From positions 5,609,159-5,673,158 of the forward strand of contig JAJLRJ010000004.1 of NCBI GenBank assembly GCA_024195265.1: DNA of 64,000 nucleotides, written 5' to 3'. Position 1 is the first letter of the stretch. Each line of letters opens with the position of its first letter. The translations under genes and the position numbers were made by a program. Positions 12,171 to 28,426 of this stretch are shown piece by piece. The stretch is from Dendrophyllia cribrosa. Taxonomy: Eukaryota > Cnidaria > Anthozoa > Scleractinia > Dendrophylliidae. The notes beneath the pieces are model-generated. The model made no database searches and had not been told where the DNA came from. It saw only the letters and a program-made list of their open reading frames with translations.

Positions 12171-12402
12171 TGGCTATATTGAGAAGTTAATATTATATTG
12201 AGAAGTTAATATTATATTGAGAAGTTAATATTATATTGAGAAGTTAATATTATATTGAGAAGTTAATATTATATTGAGAAGTTAATATTATATTGAGAAG
12301 TTAATATTATATTGAGAAGTTAATATTATATTGAGAAGTTAATATTATATTGAGAAGTTAATATTATATTGAGAAGTTAATATTATATTGAGAAGTTAAT
12401 TG
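12171..12402. repeat. 19-bp tandem repeat, about 12 copies
   Basis: Perfect tandem copies of ATTATATTGAGAAGTTAAT. Near-identity of the copies indicates recent expansion. It lies about 500 bp upstream of the carboxylesterase start. Confidence 0.95.
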
Positions 12403-12851
12403 AAAAATTAAGTAAAAATACGAACACCAACCACGCGGCCTTGCGAGTACCTTACGCATGCGCACAGCCATATCACCCAAGCAGTGGCAGCGATGGACAG
12501 CTGTTTGACTCATGAGCATGGCATAGCCAGGCAGGGTCTCACATAAGATCATCAAAAAAAAATTAAGCAGTCGAATAATAAGGTGAAGATATTGTTCAAG
12601 CGGCTAACGTTTGGGGGTTTTATTTACGAACACAAAAGTTCCGAGCATGAGTACCTTAAATGCCAGACGCTTTTCTCGCGTTCTGTCTGCGTTCTGTCGC
12701 GTTCTGTCTGTATAATCCCCATGATATGATTGACATCAAATTTCTACTTACCGGCAATTGTTTACTTATAAATGTCGTGCAGATAATTATAATAACCAAG
12801 TCTGACATTGCGTGGCGGGAAGAGGAGGACCCTGGGAACGAGGTTGGCAAA

Positions 12852-12861
12852 GATATATAGA
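12852..12861 (+). promoter_or_regulatory. Possible TATA box of the carboxylesterase gene
   Basis: GATATATAG lies about 48 nt upstream of the first ATG. The spacing would put transcription start roughly 20 nt before the ATG. This is suggested by position only. Confidence 0.35.
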
Positions 12862-12906
12862 TGCGCAACACTTAATGACCCCTTATGACAGTTACATGCA
12901 GCCTGT

Positions 12907-18971
<6,065 letters not shown>

Positions 18972-19078
18972 GGAAACAGTGAGGTACTGGCTTGGCCACT
19001 TTTATCCAAAGTTGTCAGTAAATTACCCTGGCCTGTTTTAAAACAGCTAACAAACATCTTGACAAGTGTCTTTGTTAT

Positions 19079-19304
19079 CGCTTCTAATTTATATTTCTTG
19101 TGCAGTCAAAATGTAACAACCCAATCTTTGATAAGTATTTATTATGCCCTTGTACATCCTTATCTTACCTATGGTTGCGCATTGCGGTGTAATAATTACG
19201 AAGCTCCATCATCACATTTAGGTCAATCAGTGAAGCTACAAAATAAGGTTGTCAGAATCTTCAACAACGTACCACTTCGTGATCATATTACTCCCCATTA
19301 TGTA
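19079..19304 (+). pseudogene. LINE reverse-transcriptase C-terminal fragment, 5' part
   Basis: An open frame reads a typical non-LTR retrotransposon region after the RT domain (SIYYALVHPYLTYG, then LQNKVVRIF and RDHITPHY). It is truncated upstream and is interrupted at 19305 by a foldback element. The same frame resumes at 22279. Dead copy. Confidence 0.75.
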
Positions 19305-19319
19305 GGCATATTGTAAAAC

Positions 19320-19702
19320 AAGGACTGGACTGGATTTGTAAAACATGGACTGGATTTGTAAAACATGGATTTGTAAAACATGGATTTATAAAACATGGAT
19401 TTGTAAAACATGGACTTGTAAAACATGGATTTGTAAAACATGGATTTGTAAAACATGGATTTGTAAAACATGGATTTGTAAAACATGGATTTGTAAAACA
19501 TGGATTTGTAAAACATGGACTTGTAAAACATGGATTTGTAAAACATGGATTTGTAAAACATGGATTTGTAAAACATGGACTTGTAAAACATGGATTTGTA
19601 AAACATGGATTTGTAAAACATGGATTTGTAAAACATGGATTTGTAAAACATGGATTTGTAAAACATGGACTTGTAAAACATGGACTTGTAAAACATGGAT
19701 TT
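19320..19702. repeat. 15-bp satellite, left foldback arm
   Basis: About 25 copies of TGGATTTGTAAAACA with TGGACTTG variants. The inverted counterpart is at 21,958-22,262. Open frames in this block are repeat artefacts. Confidence 0.95.
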
Positions 19703-20222
19703 TGTAAAATGAAAACAAAAAGTATTCTTTCGACTTTTTTAATTTCATTTTTTTCTGTCCTCCGGATGTTGTCACAGATTATATGTTAAAAAGTGTTGAC
19801 GGGCCTGCACGACTTCTGCAGTACGCAAATAAATTTTAAAGCCTTCATAGCTTAGCCTTTACATGCAAGACTCAGTCGAGTTTCGGTTCTAAGGTGAACC
19901 TCATCAGGCTCAATTATTCTCCGAAGAGTCAAGATTTAAGTCAGGTTTCCTCCTTCGAGGCTTTTGTGTAAATACCGACCTAAAAGCTGAAAAGGCTCAG
20001 GCAACCTTTTATGTGAGCAAAATAGGAAAGCTGTGAGAAGTAAATGTTGTTAAATTAACAGGGCTCGAGAACGGTAGCCAACTAGACATAGTCTAGTAAA
20101 ATTTCAGTTTTGGCTAGTAGATTTTGGCTTCACTAGCCATTTTGGTTAGTGAAAATGGTAATGAACCGGACGGAAACGAAACTAGAAATTATTTCCGATT
20201 AATCGCAAAGGCAAACTTGAAA

Positions 20223-20569
20223 CCCGGGGGGGGGGGGGGGGGGGGGGGGGTACTCCTGACAATTTAGGATAGGTGTGTGCCGACAAGGCTCTCAAATCCT
20301 AAACCTATTTAAGGGTGGAAAATCGAGATTTGATACCCTTTTTATGGCCCAATTAAGGCGTGTAGTACAGTTTTAACAGACAATATCTTTTTCGTTTTGC
20401 GCGTTGAGGTGGATACTGCAATTTAGTGACCCTATCTAAGGAATATCTAAGGATCACAATACCAAAAATACCAAAAAGGATACCCTATTTAAGGACTGAG
20501 CACCTCAAAAACCCTACCCTATCGGGCGGCACATACCTTTTTAGCGTATATAAGGGAGTAACCCCTGGG
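20223..20569. mobile_element. hAT-like MITE inside left foldback arm, 8-bp duplication
   Basis: A 347-bp insertion beginning CCCGGGGG (a long G run follows) and ending CCCCTGGG is flanked by direct ACTTGAAA at 20215-20222 and 20570-20577. The right foldback arm has the uninterrupted equivalent site, acting as an internal empty-site control. An 8-bp duplication suggests hAT. Confidence 0.8.
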
Positions 20570-20844
20570 ACTTGAAAGAACAGTAACTAAAACATAGACT
20601 GTAAACGGACATCATATTATTTAATGCCATAACTTATTTTGAATTTCTAAATATAGAAATCAAATCAATTTCAAAATCATTGAAACTCTTGAACAAGAAA
20701 GATACTTTCTTTTGGGAAAAACGTGTACGTGACCTCTTTGACCTCTTTGTTTATGCTAAATGAAACGTGATGCCTTGAAGCTCCGCATGATTTTACGCAT
20801 TTATAACAAATTTATAACAAATTTATAACAAATTTATAACAAAG

Positions 20845-21286
20845 GCCGGCACACACTAGGGGACATGTTGCGGGGACATGAAGCGGGGACATGTTGCAGC
20901 GACAGTTTTCCTTGTGTGACATCCCTATTTTTGCGAAAAAGGTCTGTTGCCGGGACACAATTTTGTCCCCGCAACATGTTGCACGAAATTCAGCTGGTTT
21001 GAATTCGTGCGTCATGAAGCGGGGACAAAATGACCCCATTTTGATGTCGCATCGTGTGCACTGCTCTTGCAAACTGTCCCCGCTACAAAATAGGCCATCT
21101 TTCTTTGCTCGTATACTAGTTCCCAGGCGCCCTTAGTGATTTCTGTGATTTTTATACCTCAATCCGCTTTGTGTGCACCAGCTTGCGTACTGTCCCTGCA
21201 ACATGCGCCAGTATGCTGTACACACGAAGGGGGCTTGTCCCCGCTTCATGTCCTCGCAACATGTCCCCTAGTGTGTGCCGGCCTTT
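20845..21286. mobile_element. MITE in the foldback centre
   Basis: The ends GGCCGGCACACACTAGGGGA and the complement at the right match over about 48 bp. The interior repeats GGGGACATGTTGC / GCGGGGACATGAAG motifs in both orientations. No transposase. The target duplication is not clear. It is preceded by four 11-bp TTTATAACAAA repeats. Confidence 0.75.
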
Positions 21287-21957
21287 CTTTCGTCGCTTTC
21301 GTAACAGAAAAGTGAAATCGTCCAAAAACATTTATTGCTTTTTAGTTATTTCAAATTATTGCTTTATGGCATTAAATAATATGATGTCCGTTTACAGTCT
21401 ATGTTTTAGTTTCTGATCTCTCAAGTTTGCCCTTGCGATTAATTGGAAATAATTTCCAATTTCGTTTCCGTCCGGTTCATTACCATTTTCGCTAACCAAA
21501 ATAGCTAGTGAAGCCAAAATCTACTAGCCAAAACTGAATTTTTACTAGACTATGTCCACTTGGATACCGTTAGTCTCGAGCCCTGTTAATTTTACAACAT
21601 TTACTTTTCACAGCTTTCATATTTTGTTTCTAACCGCTCACATAAAAGGTTGCCTGAGCCTTTTCAGCTTTTAGGTCGGTATTTACACAAAAGCCTCGTA
21701 TGTTGAAAACTGACTTAAATCTTGACTCTTCGGAGGATAATTGAGCCTGACGAAGTTCACCTTAGAACCGATACTCAAGTCTTGCTTAAGAAAGAATGTA
21801 AAGGCTAAGCTATGAAGGCTTTAAAATTTATTTGCGTGCTGCAGAAGTCGTGCATGCAGGCCCGTCAACACTTTTTAACATATAATCTGTGACAACATCC
21901 GGAGGACAGAAAAAAATGAAATTAAAAAAGTCGAAAGAATACTTTTTGTTTTCATTT

Positions 21958-22262
21958 TACAAAATCCATGTTTTACAAATCCATGTTTTACAAATCCATG
22001 TTTTACAAGTCCATGTTTTACAAGTCCATGTTTTACAAATCCATGTTTTACAAATCCATGTTTTACAATTCCATGTTTTACAAGTCCATGTTTTACAAGT
22101 CCATGTTTTACAAATCCATATTTTACAAGTCCATGTTTTACAAATCTATGTTTTACAAGTCCATGTTTTACAAGTCCATGTTTTACAAATCCATGTTTTA
22201 CAAATCCATGTTTTACAAATTCAGTCCATGTTTTACAAATCCAGTCCAGTCCATGTTTTACA
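21958..22262. repeat. 15-bp satellite, right foldback arm
   Basis: About 18 copies of TGTTTTACAAATCCA, the inverted counterpart of the left array, with fewer copies and an irregular proximal end (TTCAGTCCA interruptions). Confidence 0.95.
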
Positions 22263-22278
22263 ATATGCCCATTATGTA

Positions 22279-22790
22279 AACCTTGGCCTTATTAAGTTTT
22301 CTGACATTATAAAATTAAATACCTGCCAACTATTTTATGATCATATTGTAGATAACAAGCCGTCTAATTTCTCTATATCCTTTGTATTTGAGCAACATAA
22401 TTACGCCATTCGAATTACATCCTTGCAACACCTAAATCCTAGTTCCTTCAGAATAAACATAAGACAATTTTGTCCAACAATTATCGGATGCTTTTACTGG
22501 AATGATATTCCTATATCCATACACAAAAAGCAAACTAGACAACAATTTAAAAGAGCACTTTACCAATATTATTTTGCTCAGTATTAATCACTGTCTCACC
22601 AATCTTGTAACAGCTATATTACTTCTATGTTTCGATTCCTTTCTTTGAAGTGTTTTCAAAAAAGTGTTCAGTAATTTAGTTTATATGGCACACATAATTA
22701 GTTTACCTATATCTTGCCCTTCTCCTTTTTTTCTTTCTTTTCTTGTTAGCTTCAAAAACGTTTGTAATAATAATAAATAGAGTAAATACA
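22279..22790 (+). pseudogene. LINE reverse-transcriptase C-terminal fragment, 3' part and tail
   Basis: Continuation of the fragment at 19079-19304: NLGLIKFSDIIKLNTCQLFY through to WNDIPISI and the stop TAA at 22585-22587. A 3' UTR follows, ending in a short (TAA)n tail near 22,765-22,780, as in several LINE clades. Confidence 0.75.
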
Positions 22791-23106
22791 AAAATAATGC
22801 AAAAATACAAAGTACAGTCTCTAAGTGCGATCACCCGGCTTTTCCGAAATACTGTACCACTGAAATATTTTCCAGTCAAATCATGAGTATAGTCGAAACC
22901 TCTCGTAAGCGACCGCGACCACTTTCAACGCTGGTGATTTGAATTTTCTATTGTTTTTAACCTCTTGTAAGCGACTACTCGCCAATATTTTGATGTCGCT
23001 ACAGACACAATTTCAACTTTTTCAATCCAATTCAAATTTTGTCCCTTGCATCAAAAGTTGTTTATGATAAAATAATTTGTGCTGATAGTTGCTTTGTACA
23101 TTGAAA

Positions 23107-23970
23107 TTATGGCTCCTTCAATTCCAAGCCCGCTCATCCCCCGGGCATTTTATAACTTTGCCTTCCCAAGGGTGGGGCATTTGCTAGAACAGGTCAACCC
23201 GGGGGTGGGTCATTGTCAAAACAACGTTGTTTGGGTCCCGCACTTTTCAAGTGAACCGAGCAACAGACCGAATGCAGTCATATTCCATTTTATTTTTAAA
23301 TTATTAAAGTTTCACACAATTTTCAAAACAGGCCGGCTATTGCCTTACCTTTCAAGTACCACAGAAGAAGATATCTATAAATTATCACGGCAAATATTTA
23401 ATTTTTGATGACGTCTTATTTGCCAACATTCGTAGCCGTGGTGTCTTCCCATCATGATATGTCGCAACAGAAGAATCTGGCTATTTAAAAATCCAATAGC
23501 AACTTAACTAGAAAAAGCGTTTCAATCAACGGCGACCTTACATGTAAATGGTTGAGCGTAAGCATAATTTTAATCAAAATTAATAACATTAACAACGAGA
23601 ATCGACAGGAAAATATTGGAGTCAAAAGTTTTGCGGAAACATAACACAAATATTTAGAAGGGAACGGATATAAGTAATACTGAGGTAGAACGAAAGAATT
23701 CCTAGCATGAATAAAGATCCATTTATTTGTGAGCAATTATTGCTTCCATCAATAATCATTGAAATAAAAATTTTGATCTTGTCCTATGGGTCGGGCATTT
23801 GCACTCTTCCAGAAGCCCCAACGTGGGGATTTGTACTATAAGCTGACGCCACTGTGGGGCATTAAAGACTTATTTAAAAACAAAAAGACAAATGTCCGAC
23901 AAATGCCCGGGGGAGGGGGGGGGGGGGGGGGGGGGGGGGATGAGCGGGCTTGGAATTGACGGAGCCATTA
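23107..23970. mobile_element. Non-autonomous element with long inverted ends and poly-G
   Basis: The ends TTATGGCTCCTTCAATTCCA and the complement of TAATGGCTCCGTCAATTCCA match over about 45 bp, including GCCCGCTCATCCCCC. The right end carries an expanded G run of about 22. No transposase frame. It sits within a larger block bounded by CTCTCGTAAGCGACC-like motifs (about 22,890 and 24,110) that may be an older element. Confidence 0.7.
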
Positions 23971-24209
23971 CTACAAGTTCATGTGATTCAAAGTTAAGAT
24001 CCCTGTGGTTTGTACATTGGCATTACTACAGGTTCATATGATTCAAAGTTAAGATCCCTGTGGTCTGACCTCTCGTAAGCGATCACCTTGGCTTTTCTCT
24101 TTGGGTGGTCGCTTACTTTAGTCAATGTTTAGATATATCTGTACCTTGTAGGTTACACCAAAAATCGACTGGAAGTATTCATAGGGTATATTAGTCTCCT
24201 ATTGGCAGT

Positions 24210-24280
24210 CATTATTTGTGTCGTCACGCAACCCCCCTACTAGTGGAGAGGAGCGTTGCGTGACGACACTAATAACGGGT
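24210..24280. repeat. Short hairpin TGTCGTCACGCAAC
   Basis: Arms TGTCGTCACGCAAC and GTTGCGTGACGACA are perfectly inverted around a loop of about 24 nt. Origin not identified. Confidence 0.6.
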
Positions 24281-24414
24281 ATATGTGTTTATAACCCACC
24301 AATATATTAATTTTCTCGCGATCGTATTGGATAAAAGGCATAATGTAGTACAAAATTGTATGACGGTTATCAGCTGAGCCGATACCCTGCGACCGATTCT
24401 GCATTCCCCCTTAT

Positions 24415-25340
24415 TTAAGAATCAATAACCACAAACTTCAGATTGAACGGCTGATACATGACGAAATCTCAAGAAATGAAAGACTTTGTTCTGTTTGTGG
24501 ACTCAATAATATCAAAGATGAAATTCATTTTCTGTTTTATTGTCATAATTTTTTATCAATCAGAGATGTCGATTGCCGAATTTCAAGCAGTTACCACTGA
24601 GTGAATTGATTATTAAATTGATGAACTTCGAAAATTATTTTTAATTATTAACATGCAACTGTTAAGTAATGATCCGCATAACAAGGAAAGTGCTGAACGG
24701 CAATGCACGATGGAATGTCAACTTTTTTAATTGTTACAATTAGTGATCTCATTGGCCTAGACTAAAAAACCGCTAAAAAGTTAAGGTTCAAGGTGCATTT
24801 TGTCTAATTTTTTTAATGTTTCAAGTAATTTGAGACCCAATCGCACAACATGTAATTTGTAAAAGATATTGTATTTGGGGAACTTCATCAAAGAACCAAA
24901 ATTATTAGCTATTGTCTTCTGCTATTCTGATTGGTTAAGCATGAAAATTTCCTAAGATTTATTTGGCGCAAATGGATTTTCTTTATTTTTATACTGTAAT
25001 ATGATTCAGTATAAACCATCAGTCCCTCCCCTATTCTTGAAACCAAAGATATTCTATGTGGGGAAGAGCCATTGCCGCAGAACAATGCCGAAGTTTACGG
25101 TAGTTCTTATGTGCAGCATTACTTAAAGTTTATTTCTTCTTATTTTGATCAGCGAAGTAAATTGTTATCAGTCCAGTATAGTAAGAAAATTTATTGTCAT
25201 CTGTTTATTATGATTACTTTAATTTGTTTGTTTGTTTCAGTTTGTTAACTTTCTATATAATCTTACGTTTTTGCAATACTGTAACGATTTATAGTCATGC
25301 AAATAAAGCTTATTCAATGTTGTTGTTGTTGTTGTTATTT
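24415..25340 (+). pseudogene. LINE 3'-end remnant with (TTG)n tail
   Basis: A short frame around 24,425-24,550 reads NHKLQIERLIHDEISRNERL, then a CxxC motif (CSVCGL) and DEIHFLFYCH. This is the cysteine-containing C-terminal signature of a non-LTR retrotransposon. Stops follow, then a long 3' UTR ending with AATAAAGC and a (TTG)n run near 25,320. Degenerate and 5'-truncated. Confidence 0.7.
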
Positions 25341-25819
25341 CGACGTTAACTAAAACAAACAAGTCCACGTTCAGGACTTGATTCTATTTTTTCATCGAAG
25401 AAAAAGAAAGTCGTTTTGTAGAAGTCATTGAAGGATAAATTAAAAATATGGTGGCAAATAGGGTGCGGAAAATACAAAAAACTCTAAATACTATGCGGTT
25501 AACGTCGGTTAAGTGTGTTTCGGAAATTAATCAGAGGGTTATACAAGAAAAAAAACCTTTTTCTGTTATATCGGCGAATAATACACTTGGCTGCGAAATC
25601 ACAGTTGCCCTCGCAACTTCGCTTCTTGTTCTCGGCCAACTGTCCATTTTTCGGACAATCTCTAGTCAAAAGGGGGTTTGTTTACTTCGTGGTCTAGTAA
25701 GGAGGATAGTAATGATTGCAGTTGTTTTATGCTACAGCAAATGAGCTATGTTCTCGCTGTGTAGACCACCTGTGGCTCGCCGGTGTACCATACCGGGACG
25801 ACAAAAAGAACGCATGTAT

Positions 25820-25962
25820 ATGTTGTGGTGCAATTTTATCCTTGGTGCAAATTTTCTTTTCCTTTCTCAAAAACTCATTATCATACATTATCATATATTA
25901 CCATACCCCAAAACAAAGGAAAATAAAATTTGCACCAAGGACAGAATTGCACCACAATTGTA
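25820..25962. repeat. Hairpin MITE
   Basis: Arms TTGTGGTGCAATTTTATCCT and AGGACAGAATTGCACCACAA are inverted over about 45 bp around a short AT-rich loop. Confidence 0.7.
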
Positions 25963-26189
25963 TTTAGATAGATGGGTAATGATGTTGCTGCTGTTAAATT
26001 TATTGCGTTCGGGCAATCCTTATCCTGTGTTGGGTGTCCTGTGTAGTAGCCGGATTGAATTCAGCTTTCCTCTGTTTTCCTGTTTTCCTGTTTCGACACC
26101 ACTTTAGCTCCTCCGAAGATTCTTTTGTTCTTTTTAAGGGCAAACTGGAATCTACTTTGGCATCTCCCCGAACGTTTTCACATACACCT

Positions 26190-26440
26190 ACTACGATTAT
26201 CAGTTGAGCAAGGCACGAGCGATGTTTGGTGACAAAGTTTTGCCGTTAAAACTACGTTGTTGTCAAGGGCAACTTGCTACGTTTCAAACGGTAACTTGTC
26301 TGTCATTGGACGTTATCAGTAACAAAACGCGTTACCGTTGGAAAGGTACCAAGTTGCCATTGACAACAACGTAGTTTTAACGGCAAAACTTTGTTACCAA
26401 ACATCCCTCGTGCCTTCTCAACTGATAATCGCAGTAATTG
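26190..26440. repeat. Inverted-repeat MITE
   Basis: Arms of about 90 bp (GATTATCAGTTGAGCAAGGC and the complement near 26,430) share AACTACGTTGTTGTCAAGGG and its inverse. The interior is non-coding. Confidence 0.75.
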
Positions 26441-26639
26441 CAGAAACGTTGTCAAAGAAAATACCAAATACCAAATAGGCATTGATTACGTCCGGGAGTA
26501 TGCCAGTTTTGGCAGAAGCGGTGACGTCACGATTCTATTGTTCCGCTAAAAATACGCAAAAATCGGAAAAAATAATCGCGAGAAAAAAGGGAGGTTTTTC
26601 AAAAGCTGTCCCAGATCCCCTCGTTCAATATCCGGGACT

Positions 26640-26782
26640 TCCAAGCAAGCCATCTTGAAGAAGAATCATTCTTGTGTCTTCAAGGGAAGTTTCGTGCAAT
26701 ATTTCGGAAGTTTTGTGATAAAATAGCGAGAGTTTCAAACGGCCTTCGAAGACGCCGCCGCCATCTTGACGGGCATCGAATG
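26640..26782 (+). other. Possible noncoding first exon with splice donor
   Basis: A GC-richer stretch containing GACGCCGCCGCCATCTTGAC ends at AATGTAAGTAC, a good splice donor. A good acceptor (TTTTTGTTACAG) follows at 27,540. No conserved coding frame is seen in either piece. This could be the start of a transcript disrupted by the Polinton just downstream, or chance. Confidence 0.25.
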
Positions 26783-27736
26783 TAAGTACATGTCTTTATG
26801 CTTAGTTTTCGGTATCTTGCCGAATTTTTTCGAAATCAAGACTAATTTTCCTTAAAACTACAACATGTAAGTGATGATCAGGCAAAGTTTCATAGATGGC
26901 AACAACCTAGTAAAAATGGCAACCACACATTGAAAATTGCCTACGGATGCGAAGGGTTACTGTATAGATGGTAATGACCTATTTGGCCTTTGTAATTTTA
27001 GGTATAATGTATCGCGTTTGTTTCTAGTTTTCTTCACAGGCAATGTATTCATTCATGACTCTCATCTAGAAATAACTTAAGCTCAACTGATCCAAATCAT
27101 GTCTGTGAAATCAGTTTTAATCAGTGTGAGTAGGCTAAATGTGGACTCAATTTTCTGTACATGATGTTCGATACTTAATTGTGCCAAATGTTGTTTATAC
27201 TTTACATATCCCAAATACAAATGTTCAGATACAAATGTTCAGCCAAAAAGGGGTAATTACATAAAATATATATCAATTTATTATATACCACCCCTGTGCT
27301 GTGGCATAACATTAAACATGGATCAGGACAAATGCAGCCCCTGTGCATAAGCCCACATTTATGTCAAAATATCAACAGAAGTTTGTATTTGGCTAAATCA
27401 TAAAATCTTAAGATTCCCCCGCAGTGAAATAATCTCCTTTATATTCATACATGAGAGACAACTCACAAGATAAACTGTTGCAAATTAATGTCAGATACCA
27501 CCATCATTCATTGAATTTAATTTCCATTTTTTTGTTACAGGTACAAGAAGGCCTTAAAAAACAGGGCCATGGATATTTATCAAATTATGACTACAAAATA
27601 TAACAAATGTTTTTTTTTTCAATCTTACAAGTGTTGTTCAATATAAACATGGAGAGCTAAAAGAACTTTTAAAATCTTTCCTTGTGGTCTGGCATGGCAA
27701 GTGTAGTAATCAATATTATTATTAGACTGCTAGCCG

Positions 27737-27818
27737 TCTCTTATTTTTCTTTTAGTTAGTTGAGTAAGCATGCGCACGCAAGCACGCTCACTCAACTAAC
27801 TTAAAGAAAAATAAGAGA
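27737..27818. repeat. Palindromic hairpin found only in the left TIR
   Basis: Arms TCTCTTATTTTTCTTT and AAAGAAAAATAAGAGA extend inward through TTAGTTAGTTGAG / CTCAACTAACTT to a GC-rich loop. The right TIR at the same point reads straight through (TCTTAAGTAGTTG), so one TIR has gained or lost the hairpin. Confidence 0.85.
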
Positions 27819-28190
27819 GTAGTTGAATAAACGCGGGTCCCGGTGCATCCTCGGGCCCGTTACTTTCAAGCGTAAATAACTTACTCCCAACTTATACACA
27901 ATAGAAAATCATATGCCTCGATTGGCCTTGTTATGTTCGAATCGTTCAGAAGTCAAAAAAATATGTCAGAATCTCATTTCTCATTTTCTCCTAACATTTC
28001 ACAGCATTTCTGAATGTTATCTACTGTCATAATTTATCAGAAACATATTATCTTGATTGTAAAACAGCCACTTCATATTTCTGCCAAATTAAAACATACT
28101 CCAACTATTCCATTAAGTCCACATAACTTTGAAAACGTTCACAATAAGGGGCCCTTCGGCTCCACCGGGACCCGCGTTTATTCAACTACT
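27818..28190. repeat. 373-bp module with its own inverted ends, left TIR
   Basis: Starts AGTAGTTGAATAAACGCGGG and ends with the exact complement, continuing inward with TCCCGGTG. The same 373-bp module, inverted, forms 46048-46420. It therefore looks like a small element or palindromic origin nested in the TIR. Confidence 0.85.
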
Positions 28191-28218
28191 GTGTCAAAAA
28201 AAAACTGGGAGAATATTT

Positions 28219-28399
28219 GGTTGACAAAATCATTTCCAGGTTGACAAAATAAAAATCTGGGAGAGAAATTTATTTCAAAATGAATTTTGTTTTTGTTTTT
28301 CAGTTTTTGTTTTTGAATTTCAAAATGGTTTTTCTCCAAACTTTTTCTGTCAACCAGATATTTAGTTGACAAACTTCCAGAAAATATTTGGTTGACAAA
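28219..28399. promoter_or_regulatory. Cluster of GGTTGACAAA / TGTCAACC motifs in the TIR
   Basis: Copies at 28219, 28239, 28348 (inverted), 28364 (AGTTGACAAA) and 28390. Counterparts lie in the right TIR. Repeated short motifs in a terminal repeat are typical of recombinase or replication-initiator binding, but the role is inferred. Confidence 0.45.
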
Positions 28400-28426
28400 T
28401 ATTTTCTCCAGAAAAAACTGGGAGAA

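Larger units (their letters stand above)
19305..22269. mobile_element. Foldback-type DNA element, 2,965 bp, 9-bp target duplication
   Basis: The terminal inverted ends GGCATATTGTAAAAC and GTTTTACAATATGCC are flanked by the direct 9-mer CATTATGTA (19296-19304 and 22270-22278). Each arm starts with a tandem array of a 15-mer (TGGATTTGTAAAACA, about 25 copies left and about 18 right), then a unique inverted block of about 900 bp, reaching a short central region. Very long inverted repeats built from short tandem repeats plus a 9-bp duplication are the hallmark of foldback elements, which are related to Mutator-like transposons. No transposase is present. Removing it restores the LINE frame, confirming the borders. 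Confidence 0.85.
27723..28405. repeat. Polinton left terminal inverted repeat
   Basis: Matches 45837-46441 in inverted orientation. The left copy has an extra 80-bp hairpin at 27737-27818. The inner 180 bp carry five GGTTGACAAA-type sites. Similarity fades just before the PolB stop codon at 28427. Confidence 0.9.

Noticed and set aside
19345..19707. Coding frames in the 15-bp arrays
   Set aside because: All frames are open because the period is a multiple of three; they are satellite artefacts.
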